Positions 33,351 through 45,957 of a stretch of DNA of 64,000 bases are shown here, one piece after another (within the stretch, counting starts at the first letter, position 1; each line of letters begins with the position of its first letter). Position numbers and translations under genes: made by a program. Source of the stretch: Montifringilla adamsi (taxonomy: Eukaryota > Chordata > Aves > Passeriformes > Passeridae); the NCBI GenBank assembly GCA_017590115.1, contig JAGGNK010010337.1, forward strand, positions 4,725,679-4,789,678. The letters run 5' to 3'. The notes beneath the pieces are model-generated. The model was given only the letters and a program-made list of their open reading frames with translations. It searched no databases and had not been told where the DNA came from.

Positions 33351-35999
33351 CCTCACCAGGAGCCCAGATTTGGCTCATGGACTAAAACTCCTCCCCTGCA
33401 CAAATCCTCTCCACCTCCCGTGGATCTTCCTTTTTGCAAACTTGCACATCATCTGCCTCGGCTGCAGGCTGAGGCAGGGAAAGCTTTCATCACCACCTTC
33501 AGATGGGCAGCCCCATGTTTTGCCTCCTCCCCTATTCCTTGGCTTCCTACCACGCAGATCTGGCATCCATCTGGCATCCCCCTGGTAGGCTGGGGAAGCT
33601 AAGCCAGCTAGCATTTTTTTAGATGACTATTTTTTAACTTTATTTTTTTCAGCAGGATGAGGGTCTAGGAAATCATCATCATCATCAGTCTGGAAATGCA
33701 AACTCCTACTGAGCTGCTCCATGAATGAGGCTTCTTTTGCAGCTTCAGATGCATTTATTTTAACACAGCTCACAAAAAATGGAGCAGATAGTTATAAAGT
33801 CAAGGTTAGGCCCACCTTACAGTTTCCTTTGCTCCTCTTCAAGATACTTACAAACATTTCCTACCCACTTTAAAACCCCCACTCTGGACAGTTTGGCCAA
33901 ACAGGAGACACCAGTAGGAAAGGTTTTAGCAGAAACACATAGTCACTGCATGCTGGCTACTTCAGGCTGTTCCAGTGTTGGACTGCTCAGCTCATCTTCC
34001 CACTGCTGCTGCTCTCTGTGCAAGAAAGATGCCGAGGCACCTGCTTCCAGGAGAAGTCATTGAGATATGAAGCCCCAGCAGGGCAGATAATTCCAGGCAG
34101 TCCTCCAAGTAGAGAGGTCACATCTGTTTCTGGTGAGCCCTCGTGGATGACTGGCTCCAGACAGCTGCATGGCAAATTTGGATGGTTCATTTTATAACAT
34201 CCCTCTTCAACAGGGAAAAGGGATCGTCTTCTTTTCCTTAGGGTGAGGTGGGTTATAAGGTTTGAAGTAGTAGATCTCAGAGCTTTCTACTTTCTGAAAG
34301 GATCAGCTGGACTCAGGTGAGGAATCACTGACCTCGCAACTGGCCACCAGCCACAAAAACCTGTAAAATCCAGTGATTCCAATGAATCTGGTTCCAATGG
34401 AGACCTTCAGATGGTTATAGACCAACTGAAAAGAAACGGGAATTATGTTTTGCATTAAGTGTTTGCAGTGCCAGGCTGTTTCACCAAGATCAGGTGTCAA
34501 ACAGAGAATGGAGGTATGGTCTTGGGAACAAAGAGGCAGGAATGGACACATTTTCTGTTTAAAACAATGCCCCTAGAAATGCACAGACCTGTCTGCTTTC
34601 AGCCAGGGCTATGTGACACACCTTTCTCTCCAGTCATCCCAGCTGATAAAGCCCAGATTTTCTTTTATTTCTCTAGTGAAGAACCAGCAGGAGCCTTACA
34701 GTCATGCATTGCAAATAAGGTATATTTACACTGTACAGTGGGCTAAGAGAGAAAGGAGAAGAAAAGCCTTTGTTGTGTATATCAAGTGTCTGGATTTTAG
34801 AATAACCAAAAGACATGGCACTCTTGTCCTGTATTTTATTAGGAAATTAACAGACTAATTGATAACCTGAAATTACATAGTGAATCTCATTTAAAAAATG
34901 TTCAAAATCATGAGAATAATTTCCATTTCCATGAAAACATAATGCCCTGATACAATTCTTCTTTATGCCTGTCAATTTCTACACCCTTAACATTTATCTA
35001 CTGTACAACAGAGAGGCTGGATAACTGTAACAGAATCTGGAAAGTTAAATACAGGATATTTAATACAGGACTTTCTCTGCAGTCCAAGTCAAAGAGATGA
35101 AATGTTGGAAAGAGAGCCCAGAATGTGAGAGTTCCCTATGAGAAGGTTCCCTGTGATCTCATTCATTATGCATCAGTATTTCAGATTGGTAATATTGGTC
35201 AAAAGACTGGTTATATAAACTCGTGTGCCAAGGTATGAGGCTTTAGGGCACCCCCAGGAGAGGGAGACCCCTGTGGGGTACAGGCTCTGCAGTGAGGGGA
35301 ACGGGGTGCACTGGATGTGTAGGATGCTCAAAGTGCAAGAGCTGATAAATCTGTCTACATCTCTTGTTTCCCAGCAGTTTGAGCTACCACTACCACCAGG
35401 CTGGACTAAAGAGCTTTTCCTGAGGCTGTCAGCTTTAAAAGACTGATTTGATTCAGGTGCTGATTCTCTGCAAGGGCTTGGTAATTTCAGCCTTAGTACT
35501 CAAAGCCCAACTCCTGCTCACCTTGTGTGTGTGAGAACTCCCACTGAGCCAACACTGTTGGTTTCACTGCAGTCATCACGTGGGGCAGCGTGGTTCAGCC
35601 CCATGGGTCGTAGCTGAGGCCCTCAAATCTCTAAATAAAGAGCTGGCATTTTTCAATACCAACCCACTCTTGTAGGGGGTTGAGATTATCAAGACATTAT
35701 TCAAGAAAACATTAAAATTGTCATATATGCTGTGTGGATTAGAGCTGCTTTCCTGAAATGAATCCTCGATTCCTGCAGGGATTATGGATGTTCTGTAGTG
35801 CCCAGCTCAAACACTTGACCAGTGAAGTCCAGCCACTTCAGCCTCTTGTATTATTCTTGGCATCTGTAAGCTAAAAAACCAATAGATTTAAGAAGTAGAA
35901 AGCCTTCCTTTTAAAATGCTCAGGACAAGTACATTCAGACCACTGTGTTTTCTATTTATATATAAATTCTTTGGCAACAGTTTTCTAGAAAGCAGAATG
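33351..35999. other. Intergenic DNA between the two convergent genes
   Basis: An ATC trinucleotide run lies near 33,670. No exon was recognised. If KCNQ1 used a more distal polyadenylation site, part of this stretch would be 3'UTR. Confidence 0.4.
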
Positions 36000-36018
36000 A
36001 TTTTTTGCTATATAATAC

Positions 36019-36024
36019 TTTATT
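36019..36024 (-). terminator. KCNQ1: KCNQ1 polyadenylation signal (probable)
   Basis: TTTATT on the + strand is AATAAA on the minus strand. It is the first canonical signal I found downstream of the KCNQ1 stop codon. The downstream element is weak. Confidence 0.5.
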
Positions 36025-36370
36025 GTCTCCCCATGAAAAACTGATATCTTAGAAAATCTATAGCACTTTCCACTATAAATAGTATTGTTCCAGATTAAGG
36101 ATTAGTTCCTCCCTGAAGAAAAACAGATTTTAAAAATCTGGTCATTATCTGATAACTGTTTATGTAGTAACACTAAAATAAAACAGAAAAAGAAAATCAT
36201 TCAGTATGTGGTTTGTTATTGTCTAGAATGTTAGTGTATGTTTATACAATAAAAACAACATAAGTTATCCTAGTTTGTTTTAAAAACCTTAGTAATAGAA
36301 ATAAATTGCTATCTGCAGATTCATAAACAGAATGCATTTTTTTCCATCTAAGTTCAAGTATTATTAGAAT

Positions 36371-36401
36371 ATTATTATTACTATTATTATTATTATTATT
36401 A
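36371..36401 (-). repeat. (AAT)n trinucleotide array in the KCNQ1 3'UTR
   Basis: About ten ATT units on the + strand, with one ACT interruption, would be AAT repeats in the mRNA. Confidence 0.85.
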
Positions 36402-36708
36402 CAGGAGGTCTAAATCCTTCCCTTTTTGCCTTTTACATCATTTTGGTCTTTTTGAGAAGTAACAAGTTGTGATCATTTGCTCAGGAACAAAATCAACGTG
36501 GAGCTTCAGAAGTTTTGCCTGGTGGAAGACAGCCTGGCAATCCTTTGGCTACTGTGGGTAACTTCAGCATGTTTGAGTCTAGTGGTGTGGATACAGCAGT
36601 TGCACGATTTCTTGGTTGGCTGATGAACTTAATTTCTCCCTGCTTCTCAACACTCAGTCCCCTTCAGAGGAGAAAAGTAGGAACAACCCAACCCCGACTT
36701 GCACCACA

Positions 36709-36912
36709 TCAGGAGATGTCGTCTTCATTTCCTCCCGGTACTGTCAGCTGCTCGTAGGTGGGCAGGGTGTTGTTAGGGAGGAACAGCTCTGAACTGACGT
36801 TGTTGTTGCCTCTCTGAGATGATCTGCTGTTGCCCTGATCCCCCTGCTGACGGGAAACCAGATGGTGCAGCATGTCCGTGATGAGGTTCAGCTTCTGGTC
36901 CATTTCTGTGAC
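36709..36912 (-). CDS. KCNQ1: KCNQ1 final coding exon (voltage-gated K+ channel Kv7.1, C-terminus)
   Basis: The exon encodes the last 67 residues of the pore-forming subunit of the slow delayed-rectifier potassium channel, a plasma-membrane protein that works with KCNE subunits. The first residues, VTEMDQKLNLITDMLHHLVS, are the end of helix D, the coiled coil that drives tetramer assembly, and align with human [20 protein letters not shown]. A divergent Gln/Ser/Asn-rich linker follows. The end contains ELFLPNNTLPTYEQLTVP, nearly identical to human; its LPTY is the PY motif recognised by NEDD4-family ubiquitin ligases. Acceptor TTTGTAG precedes 36912, the exon starts in phase 0, and TGA is at 36709-36711. 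Human exon 16 codes for about 77 residues; this one is shorter in the linker. The rest of the gene lies to the right, beyond the window. Confidence 0.96.
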   Translation of the reverse strand, partial: VTEMDQKLNLITDMLHHLVSRQQGDQGNSRSSQRGNNNVSSELFLPNNTLPTYEQLTVPGGNEDDIS

Positions 36913-39900
36913 CTACAAAGGCAAAGGGGAGTTGTGTAGGAGCAGCATGCAAGAAAATTGCAACAAACCGGAAGGTATAAGTCTAATATTAATTAGGATC
37001 ACAGCAGCCTCTGTGAAGATACCACAGATTCACAGTTCATCAAACAGATCATTAGGAATTTAATGCAATAGTTCAGGGTTGGATGGGGACAAGCTTGCTA
37101 GTACTCACCTCTGGTGTGTGCTTTGACACTCATTTTGTATCTGGGTGAACACATGACAAATGGGACTTTAAAGAGATCTGCTGGAATAGAGAACTAAGTT
37201 CCAGAACTGAATTTCTGTGCTTTTTGTTGTTGTTGTTAGTATTGTGTCCATATTTTTTTTAAACAATGATAAACTTGTAGCATGCTTTTATGCCCTAATC
37301 ATACCAATATGCTCTAGTAAATAACTGCTTGACTTGCAGTGATGTAATCAACTCTTAAGCTGGGACTGAGTGATGCTCTTTGCTACGTTTGGGTTCAATT
37401 AACAACAACTCAGGCCACAAAATGCCCATCGGTATTTTTGCTGCCATGAGTGAACAGCAGCTGGGAGTGGGACATGAGTCAGTTCTACGCTCTCAAAACC
37501 CAGTGACACAGCATTCCCCAGGATTGCCATCTGAAATGACATGATCCTCAGCAAGACAAAAACTAAGAATTCCAAAATGACTGAAAATTAATTTCTTGAG
37601 TGGGGGATGCCAGGTTCAGCCCACATCCATAATGCTCATTTTCTTCTTTAGACAGTGGCTCCTTAAATTATTTAATTTCTCTTCTCCCCCCACCTCATTT
37701 TTTCTGGTCTTTCTTCTAAAGTTTAGGAGCAAATATAATGAAAAAGCTGATACCTAAGAGAGGTTAGGTTATGGATGTTTTTTGGCATATATTTATGGTA
37801 CTCAGAAGAAAACTGAGAATTAGGTGTTTCTAGGAGTGTCACCCCTTTTATCTCGCATTGGGAGCCTCCTCTCTGCACGGAGCAAAATATCCCAAGGGCA
37901 CTTCTAGCTTCAGAGTCCTGCCCACTCTCTGACCCTTGGCGTGGTAAAAGCATTGAAATTAGGCAGTAAGACTCTGCCTTATGGCCTCCTAATTGTTTCT
38001 TCAAGCATAATAAGAAAGCCTCGATTTTGTCATTGCAGTCTCTGACCCATTGATCCACAGGGATCCCAAAACACTGAGTAAATTCTAGGCAAAGAGATGT
38101 AGTACTTTTTAGAAAGGGAAAAGAAAGCAAACAGAAAAAAAAAAAAACTGTGATAGGAATAAATTGTTGCCTAAAATATCTGCTAGAAAGTAGTGGAAGG
38201 CACATAAAACTGCCAGAGAGAGCATGAGTGGGAGCAATTTATATGTGCCTGGCTGTCATCCAAGTATCACACAGGATAGTAAAAGACAGTAAGGCTGAAC
38301 AGAACATCAACAAACCTGGAGGATTTCAGCAGAGACTAAAATGTTTTTCCACCATAGAGAAAATGCTGGGTTTTTTCAAACACTTTGTACAACTGGTAGG
38401 GAAGCAGATACAGTGATTTAAAAATATGAGGTGCCAGAGATTTATACTTTGCAGCTGGTTTTGAAAACATTAGGCAAAGCACCCTAGATGGTACATGAAA
38501 CACTAGTAATTCTGGATGGAAATGGCTGTTGAAAGATGAGATTCTATGAAATGAGGAAGCTGAAGAACAGATAAGTTCAAGATTTCTAGAAGGAAACACA
38601 GATGGAAAACTAAGCAGATCATCAGGTTCTCATTTCATCACTATTTATTCCCTCCCTTAAAAAAAGACATTTTGCCCAAATGGTGCCCATTACAGATGGC
38701 AAACTCGTGATCCACCAAGTGTCACAGTACAAATCAGTGGTAGTGAAACCTACAAAAATACCTGTTTCCTGCATCCCTTATTGCCCAGGTATTGTTTGTT
38801 TTCTGAGACAACTCTGCTGGAAGGACTGCAATGAAAGCCTCCAGACAAACAGTTATTTTCAGAATCCAAAAGACAACCTTTCCTTCTACAAGAAATGTCT
38901 TTTTGCTAACTATTCTAAATGAACAGGGGGATTTTTATATGCATATGTGTCTTAATTTGTAATTCTGGGCAGGGATTACCAGAGGGAACACAGACTGGAG
39001 ATATATCTGGAAAACGTGCATTCATGAAACTCTTTCAGTGATGAACTATTGAACATGACAGTAGGTTGGACTGAGATCTGGATAGTCCTTCAACAGCTGT
39101 GCATCTTGGTGATGAAGTACTGGGGAGAAGTGAGAAGTGAATATTCTTGCTGGGAAATAAATTCCCAGAGATAATTGTCTAATTTTTTCTAGGCAACAAG
39201 GTCTGGCTGCTGCAGCTGTGGAGTGCAGGAGGCCCACAGAAGCAGAGGCAGGAGCTAATTGCTATTGAGCTGAGCCATATGAGATTAAAAGTAAAGACCT
39301 CTGTCGTCCATTTTCCTGCTTTTTGGGGTAGGGCTCTAAAGCCACAAATATTTTGTGGAGGGAGGTCCAGAACGCTGGTTGTGCTTAGTTGTTGTTTAAT
39401 CGGCTTTGCTTTCTATTTCCCAGGGGGTTCAGTGCCCGGGAAGGGCTTGCTCCAAGACATGCTGGACTCAGGGGCAGATTTTGGCAAGCACAGACTCCCA
39501 GTGGCTTCAGTGGGCTCTGTACCAACCTTGGACTGAATCATCAATCCCAAATAGTAACATGTTCTTTGGATGTTACAGGAGAAGGAGCAGTCTGGATTTC
39601 TGTACATGGATCTTCTGCTTCTCGGGGCTCTATCAGAAAAGATGATGTTGGCAAGTGAGGCAGCAGTGGGCCCCCATTTTTAATTCTGCCAAAGGAGTAT
39701 CTGCTTAAAGTATGAGATATTTTAAAAGGAGAAATGAAAGCCACCAGAAGGCAGCTTCTACTGTCATCACAGGCCTCTGATGTACCAGAAAAAGAGGCTT
39801 GCTGGTGAACAGCCTGGCTTATTAACGTGCCCAATCTGCCTGTCATCATCCAAACACACATCCTGAAATACATCATTCACTTGCTTGCTGCAGAGATAAT

Positions 39901-40631
39901 TATACCCACTAGAAAAATGTCATTGTGTGCAATATCCTTTTTATTAAACCAGCTTTAGGCAGTTAGCATGGAGAAATGTATCATCCCCCCTGAATCATAC
40001 TTTCAAACACATTTACTTGATTAGAAATTAGCTCTGATGCCAGAACGAATAAAAGTAAAGCAAACAGAAAAACTGCTGATGTTGCTCTAATCTTAACCGC
40101 TCTGAACAACTCTGATCTCTCTACTTAAAACAGCAAACATTGTTAATTACATAGAAAAATAACTCTGACTGATTTGTTTCCTTTAGGAAAAACTAAGTAA
40201 GCTCTTTGTAGATGATTTATGTTTCATTAGAAGCATGATGTTTGGATGATCAGATTCTTTATATGCAAAATAATTTCCTTTGTATTTCACAGTTGTTGGG
40301 AAGAGGAAGCAGTGTTTGAAACTTCAGAAATTACACACCACAGTTACTCCTAAATCTTACTGAAATATTGTATGAATACAAAATCTTTCCATCCTCTGAG
40401 TTAAGTTAAAAAAAAAAAAAAGTAAAAATCTAAGGATCATAGATTGAGCACAGATGGAGAGAAGATTTAATCAAGTTTTGAATCTATCTCTTAGAAATCA
40501 ATAAAATCCCATCCATGCAGTGCACTGAGAAAAAAACCAACCCAAAACCAAGCAGTTCCTCATGAAGGCTGAAAGGTTAGCACACAAATCTTAAATGGCA
40601 CATCATGAGAAGTTAAAACATGCAGTTATAA

Positions 40632-40756
40632 TAGCCTCTCTCCATCTTTCCTGTAGGCTCCCTTCAGGTGCTGGAAGGCCACAAGTAGGTCACTCCAAAG
40701 CCTTTCTTTTCCAGGCTGAACAATCCCAATTCTCATAGCCTTCATGACATGCATTT
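40632..40756 (-). mobile_element. CR1 LINE fragment
   Basis: It contains segments typical of the minus orientation of CR1, such as GGCTCCCTTCAGGTGCTGG, AGGCCACAAGTAGGTCAC and CCAGGCTGAACAATCCCAA. The fragment lacks the 3' terminal repeat. Confidence 0.82.
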
Positions 40757-41209
40757 ATGAAGGTAATAATATTTGTAAAGGGATCAAAGGCATTCCAGGA
40801 GGTGCTACTGAACAAGACAGAGACTGTTCTTGCTGAAAGAACAAAATAATTTCCAATTAAAATTGTCTATTATTTTTATCTATTAAAATTCTGCAAATCT
40901 TCACGCTATATTAACTTGAAACACTTTGTAATTTTAAGCTTTCATAAAAAGTTCATGGTATGATCTGGAACATAACATGCAACAAGGAATTTATTTCCTC
41001 GATTTTAAAAACAAAACAACCAAACCAAAACAAAACACAGAAGCCTGGCTGGCTCCAGGGACAGCTCCAGGGACAGAACAGTCTCTTTTAAGCTCCCCTG
41101 TAATGGAGAACTAAAGGGTAGCACTTTGGAGACCTACTCCCAAAACTAATTATAGGAATTTACCAGGAAAAGGCAATGACAGACACAATTACAGAGCTGA
41201 ATGGAACAG

Positions 41210-41410
41210 TATTTTCAGCCACGGAAAGCCGAAGAACAAAATTTTGAGTTTGGCGTAATTTCAGCCACAAAGACCACAAATTATTAATAGGTTATTCCAA
41301 GTATTGCTCCATAATCTGCAGAGATCAAGGCTGATTAATGCTGTTGATTAAAGCTGTGTCATCTGCCTGTCATTCTCATCCTCAGAGATTTTAAAAGTAA
41401 ATATTAAGGG
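41210..41410. promoter_or_regulatory. Candidate conserved block in the KCNQ1 intron
   Basis: AAATTATTAATAGG, CTGATTAATGCTG and TTGATTAAAGC lie within 90 bp, which suggests homeodomain or HNF1-like binding. The segment is free of simple repeats. Inferred from motif density only. Confidence 0.25.
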
Positions 41411-44400
41411 TGAAAATCATAGTCCCTTTGAACAGAATGCTGTTTTATAACCACCTATGTTCTTAACATGGTTCACTGATTAAACAGAATTTTTGTCCAT
41501 AATGATGAGAATTTCTATCAGCTCACTGCTCACTCAGTGGGTTCAGGAGGACTGTCCTTGTTCTAAATAAAGAAAGCCAAGCATGAAGCTGCTAAAGGAG
41601 AAGAGAGAAACCAGGATGCAAGCAACACTTGGCTGAATGAAAATGTGATAAAGGAAGATTTCAGCTGCTTTTACAACATGAAACTCCCAAGTCTGCTGCC
41701 CTGACTTAAGTAGCATTCATTCCTGTGGGTGCAGCTTTTTGCTCAAAGTGAACTAATTCTTTAAAGCACTTTTTCAAAATAACTAAAGAGGACTGGGGAG
41801 AACTTCATGTATTCATCACTTCTGGTGGCCTTTCACTGAGGAGGACCCTATTGTTCTGCAGTGTAGCAAACTTCTAGGGGAATAAAAAATGATGCTTTCT
41901 TTGAGCACCTCTCCATGTTGTATCAAATCTCTAACGAGTCTGCTGTTCAGTACCATACTCAGTAATCAGGTAGCTTTATCTTTCATAAAAACACACAAAA
42001 AGGTCCTTTCTGCCAACAAAATAATCACCAGGCACACCAATGACTCAGCTGGAGAGATGATGAAAGGCAAAAAATATTCCAGAACTTATGATACCTGTTA
42101 ATGGCAATGTTATGAAGAAATGTGTCAGTATCCAGTGGTACTTAACAACACTGAGACTGTTCTGGAAGAAAACATGTTGCTATAAATTACATTTGTCTTT
42201 GGTGGGATTCTTCCTATTTAAGTTCTTCAGAATACTTGAGGAAGCTTCAGAGGCAAACTCCCCTGGCTCCTCTTCTTGCTAAGTCCTCTCACATGTTGGT
42301 ATCTCAGTAGTTCTAAAAGTTAATGCTTTATCCTGGAGGGCTCTGAGGACAGGAACAGGAATGATGTTAGAAGTGGCTTTCTGGAGGAGCTCAGGGATAG
42401 GTATTGGAACCTTCCCAGGGAATTTATTTTAAAGATTTCTCTCCAATAGTGGCAGGAGAGACCAATGGTTTCAATATTATTAAGGAACGTTTCTTTCTTC
42501 AGGTGCATGATTCTTCGAAAATCATGGAATGTGACTCCCTTCCATTTGCAACGCCCAAGATCCCAGATTCTTGCAAAACCCCCTGTCAGAACTTCCCTCT
42601 TTGATGTGTTTATTTTGTTGCCTGAGATGAGGCAGCAGTTTTGCTGGAGGTTATATTCCTGCCACTGAGGTGTTTGAAGGAGAACGTAATGTGCATGAAG
42701 GAAGATTTGCTCTCCAGACTGTCTGTACTTTCTCTTGAGAGTTGGCCAAAGAAGAAAATATGTGTGTGGTGTCCAGGGGAAGGACAGAAGAAGTGGAGCC
42801 AGTGAAAAAACACTCTACTGTAAGATTGATCATTGCTTGGAAAACAAGAGGGCTGAGCTTCTGAGGAACAAAATTGACAAGTTTTCAGGGTTACATGAAA
42901 AAGACTTTTTCTAGTCAATTAAAACATTTTCTGAACACTGTAACCACTGTCTTAACTGACAAATAAAATGGTATTTTTCAGACAAAAAGTATCTTTGGAA
43001 AGAAAGGCACTTGCTACACCCTGAGTTCTAAAATCAGCTCTTTTGCCTAAAGCTATCAGTGACAATCTCTGCTTTGAGATACTAAAAATTGTTCTGTTTT
43101 TTCAATAAACTGAGACTGTTGCTGCTCTTGTCTTGCTGTGTATTTTTATAGGAAAATATTTATCTTACACGTCTCAAAAGTGTAAAAAACCACTTATTTT
43201 TTGTAGGAAGAGCCCTTGAACAGCTGCTGAGAATTCACCATTGATCAGGGTGTGCCACCTGTGCATTCAACAGAGGGGGATGACCCTGGGGAGAAAATTC
43301 TCAGCAATTGAGCCAGGATTAGAGCTCAGCAACAACCAGGATTTATAAACTAGTTGCTGGCTCTGATTCCCCAAAAGTTATCTTGATATCAGTGAACTGT
43401 TACAAAGGGCTTGACTTCTACAGTAAATTCCTAATGCACAGTAAAGAAACTCAGTTTGGTACCACGGTTTTGAAAAATTGCTTGGGGAATTAAACTAGCA
43501 ACACCAGCATGTAGCCATTTGGCTACTGACTGCAATACTTGTGGCCCTTTAAAGTAATTTTTGTTTGTTTGAAGAATTTTGTTCTGGTTGTGCAGCACTA
43601 GATCTAGGGTAGCAAGTGCTCAAGCTATAGAAAATGGGAGAAATTACACGGTTGATTTATGCATCTGTTCTTTCCATCAGGATTGGGAAGGCAATTTTGA
43701 TTAGCAAGTAACTAAACTGCAGAGAATTATTTTTCTTTTCCAAATGTTCTTTTTCTCAAAGAAAAGCAAAAGTTTTTCTAAAACCTTCCTCAAAGTTTCA
43801 GGAAATATGACGCCTCTGGTTAACTATTCACTCAGCTCAATTTCTTTAATGATTCTTAGGAGAGGGTAGATTACAACTATAATGTCATTTTTCAGATTAG
43901 GTGTCTCCCCTGAATTATATCTGAAACCAGTGGCAGTAAGAGACATGCTCTGATGGGTCAAAAAGTGAAAAAACTGTTATGAAAAAGCCACTTCAGTAAT
44001 ATGTGATGGAATAAATAATATAATATGAAATACAGCAGACCAAATGCAGAATATTAGCAGCAGGTTATGAAAACTCTCTTCTATGATACTGCCACTTATC
44101 CCTATGAAGAAACAAGCAACAACAACAGATGTGCTTATGTAAGAGAGCAATTCCTTTAAGATCTTAAAAATTTTGAGGAATAAGTGGAAATCAAAGGTTA
44201 CAGACAAGTTGGTTTGGTTTTTTACAGGTCACCTTCATAAGATTATTTGTCTATAACTTGCTGCTTGACTGACAGAAGCAAGGTAAGATGAATACAAACC
44301 ACTCCTTCTAACAAAGAGGTTGTCAGGATGCTGGCAATTCGGAGAATTAAATTACAGGAGAGTGAAATGCATTTGGTCATGGACTGTTAGGGAGTATAAA

Positions 44401-44462
44401 ACCTCAAAAGGTGGAAAGATTTTGGAACAGCACTTCTTTTAAGAATTTTTTTTTTTTTGTTT

Positions 44463-44722
44463 TCTAGGTTCATACTGGAAGAAGGGAAATTCAGGCTAGG
44501 TGTAAGGAAGAAATTCTTTGCTGTGAGGCTGGTGAGGCACTGGAACAAGCTGCACAGAGAACTTATGGATGTCCCATCCCTGGAAGTGTTTGAGGCCAGG
44601 CTGGATGGAGCTCTGAGCAGCCTGGCCTAGTGGAAGGTGTCCCCATGGCAGGGGGTTGGAACTGGATGATCTTAAGGTCCCTTCCAACCCAGGCCATTTT
44701 GTGATGATTCCATGATTCTTTT
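44463..44722 (+). mobile_element. CR1 LINE 3' end
   Basis: It runs from GAAATTCAGGCTAGGTGTAAG through GTGAGGCACTGGAACAAGCT, GCCAGGCTGGATGGAGCTCT and GGAAGGTGTCCCCATGGCAG to CCCTTCCAACCCAGG and the terminal GATTCCATGATTCT. This is the canonical order of the CR1 3'UTR end, with modest divergence. Confidence 0.93.
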
Positions 44723-45889
44723 AGAAGTGGAGAGGATTCAGAAAGGCTTGAGGGTAAAAATATTGGGAAGGGATGACCTAAAATGCTAGTAAGACAGGAA
44801 TGAGGACCATGATGGATGTGGCTGGAGGAGATGGTCAGAAGCAGGACTGGAAACAGCTGCCACTGAAGAAGAGAGAGCAGAGAACTGTGGTCTCAGTTCA
44901 GCGCTTTTGTTGCCATTATTAACAACTTCCAAAAATATTTGGCTTATTTAAAGCACCCCAAAGTGTTGGAAATCAGCTTTTCCTGAGAGCCTTTCTTTAG
45001 TTCTAGGTGTAGTCTTGGGCCACGAGGCCCATCTGCTGGCTCACCACTCCCCAGGCCAGTCCTGCTGGCCTCCCAGCTCTCAGTCCATGCCCAGATGTGT
45101 GCAATGCTCACAGATCTATCTGGCATCCAGAAAGCTATAGCCAAGCAATTAAAATTTGTGGTTGACTCTTGTTTTAGATAAATCAGACGAGACTTAAAAC
45201 ACATGGAAATTTTCAAGTTAGAACAGCATCCAAAATCTACAGTCTTTGGCCCAGTGCTGCCTCAGGATACAGCATTTTTTTTCTCAAAAATATTACGAAG
45301 GTCAGATTTTTTTTTTTTAACCCTTTCCTCTAAATTAACAGTGTATCAGTAGATAAACAAGGGAGTTTGGAGTATTTCTCCCTCCTTGCATGAAGCCAGG
45401 AAAGTGAAGGTGAGGGTCTTGTCTCTAAATATAACTTTCATCAAAAACTACTGAAGATGATCAAATCCCCTTATCCTATTAACTGAATTCTCTGATATTT
45501 TCAAGAATTAGCTTATCTTCATTAACTATAGCCCCACCTTCAGGAAACAGTATCTTTTCGACCAGACACAACTTTCCTCCCTCTCTGTTTAAAGATAAGA
45601 CATGAGTTGGCAAGAAGGGAGGGATTCTTTCTTTACAAGTGAATCAATGATACCAGAAGTATTAGAAGTTAATGTATCTGCAAAAATCGCTGGATATCCA
45701 TCCAGCACCATAATCATAAACAGCTTCCCAAATTATGCTTAAATTGAAATGCAGCCTTATGGAGGACGGGAAACAGGCTTGAGATAACAAGAAATATAGT
45801 GGAAATATTGATAAAAGAAACCAGGAAAAAAAGCCCCTTATCTCTGTGTAATAGTTTGAATAAAGTTCCAGAATAAGTGATGGTCGTCT

Positions 45890-45957
45890 GCAGGGCCAGG
45901 AGTCGGACTTCGATGATCCTTGTGGGTCCCCTCCCACTCAGGATATTCTATGATTGC
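45890..45957 (+). mobile_element. Short CR1 LINE 3' end
   Basis: GTCGGACTTCGATGATCCTTG, then CCTCCCACTCAGGATATTC and TATGATTGCAT, correspond to the last 70 bases of CR1, ending in the ATTCTATGATT-type repeat. Confidence 0.75.

Larger units (their letters stand above)
36000..36708 (-). other. KCNQ1: KCNQ1 3'UTR (probable)
   Basis: AT-rich sequence follows the KCNQ1 stop codon on the minus strand down to the first clear AATAAA. It contains an AAT trinucleotide array. Length of about 700 nt is plausible for a KCNQ-type channel mRNA, but longer isoforms cannot be excluded. Confidence 0.55.
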
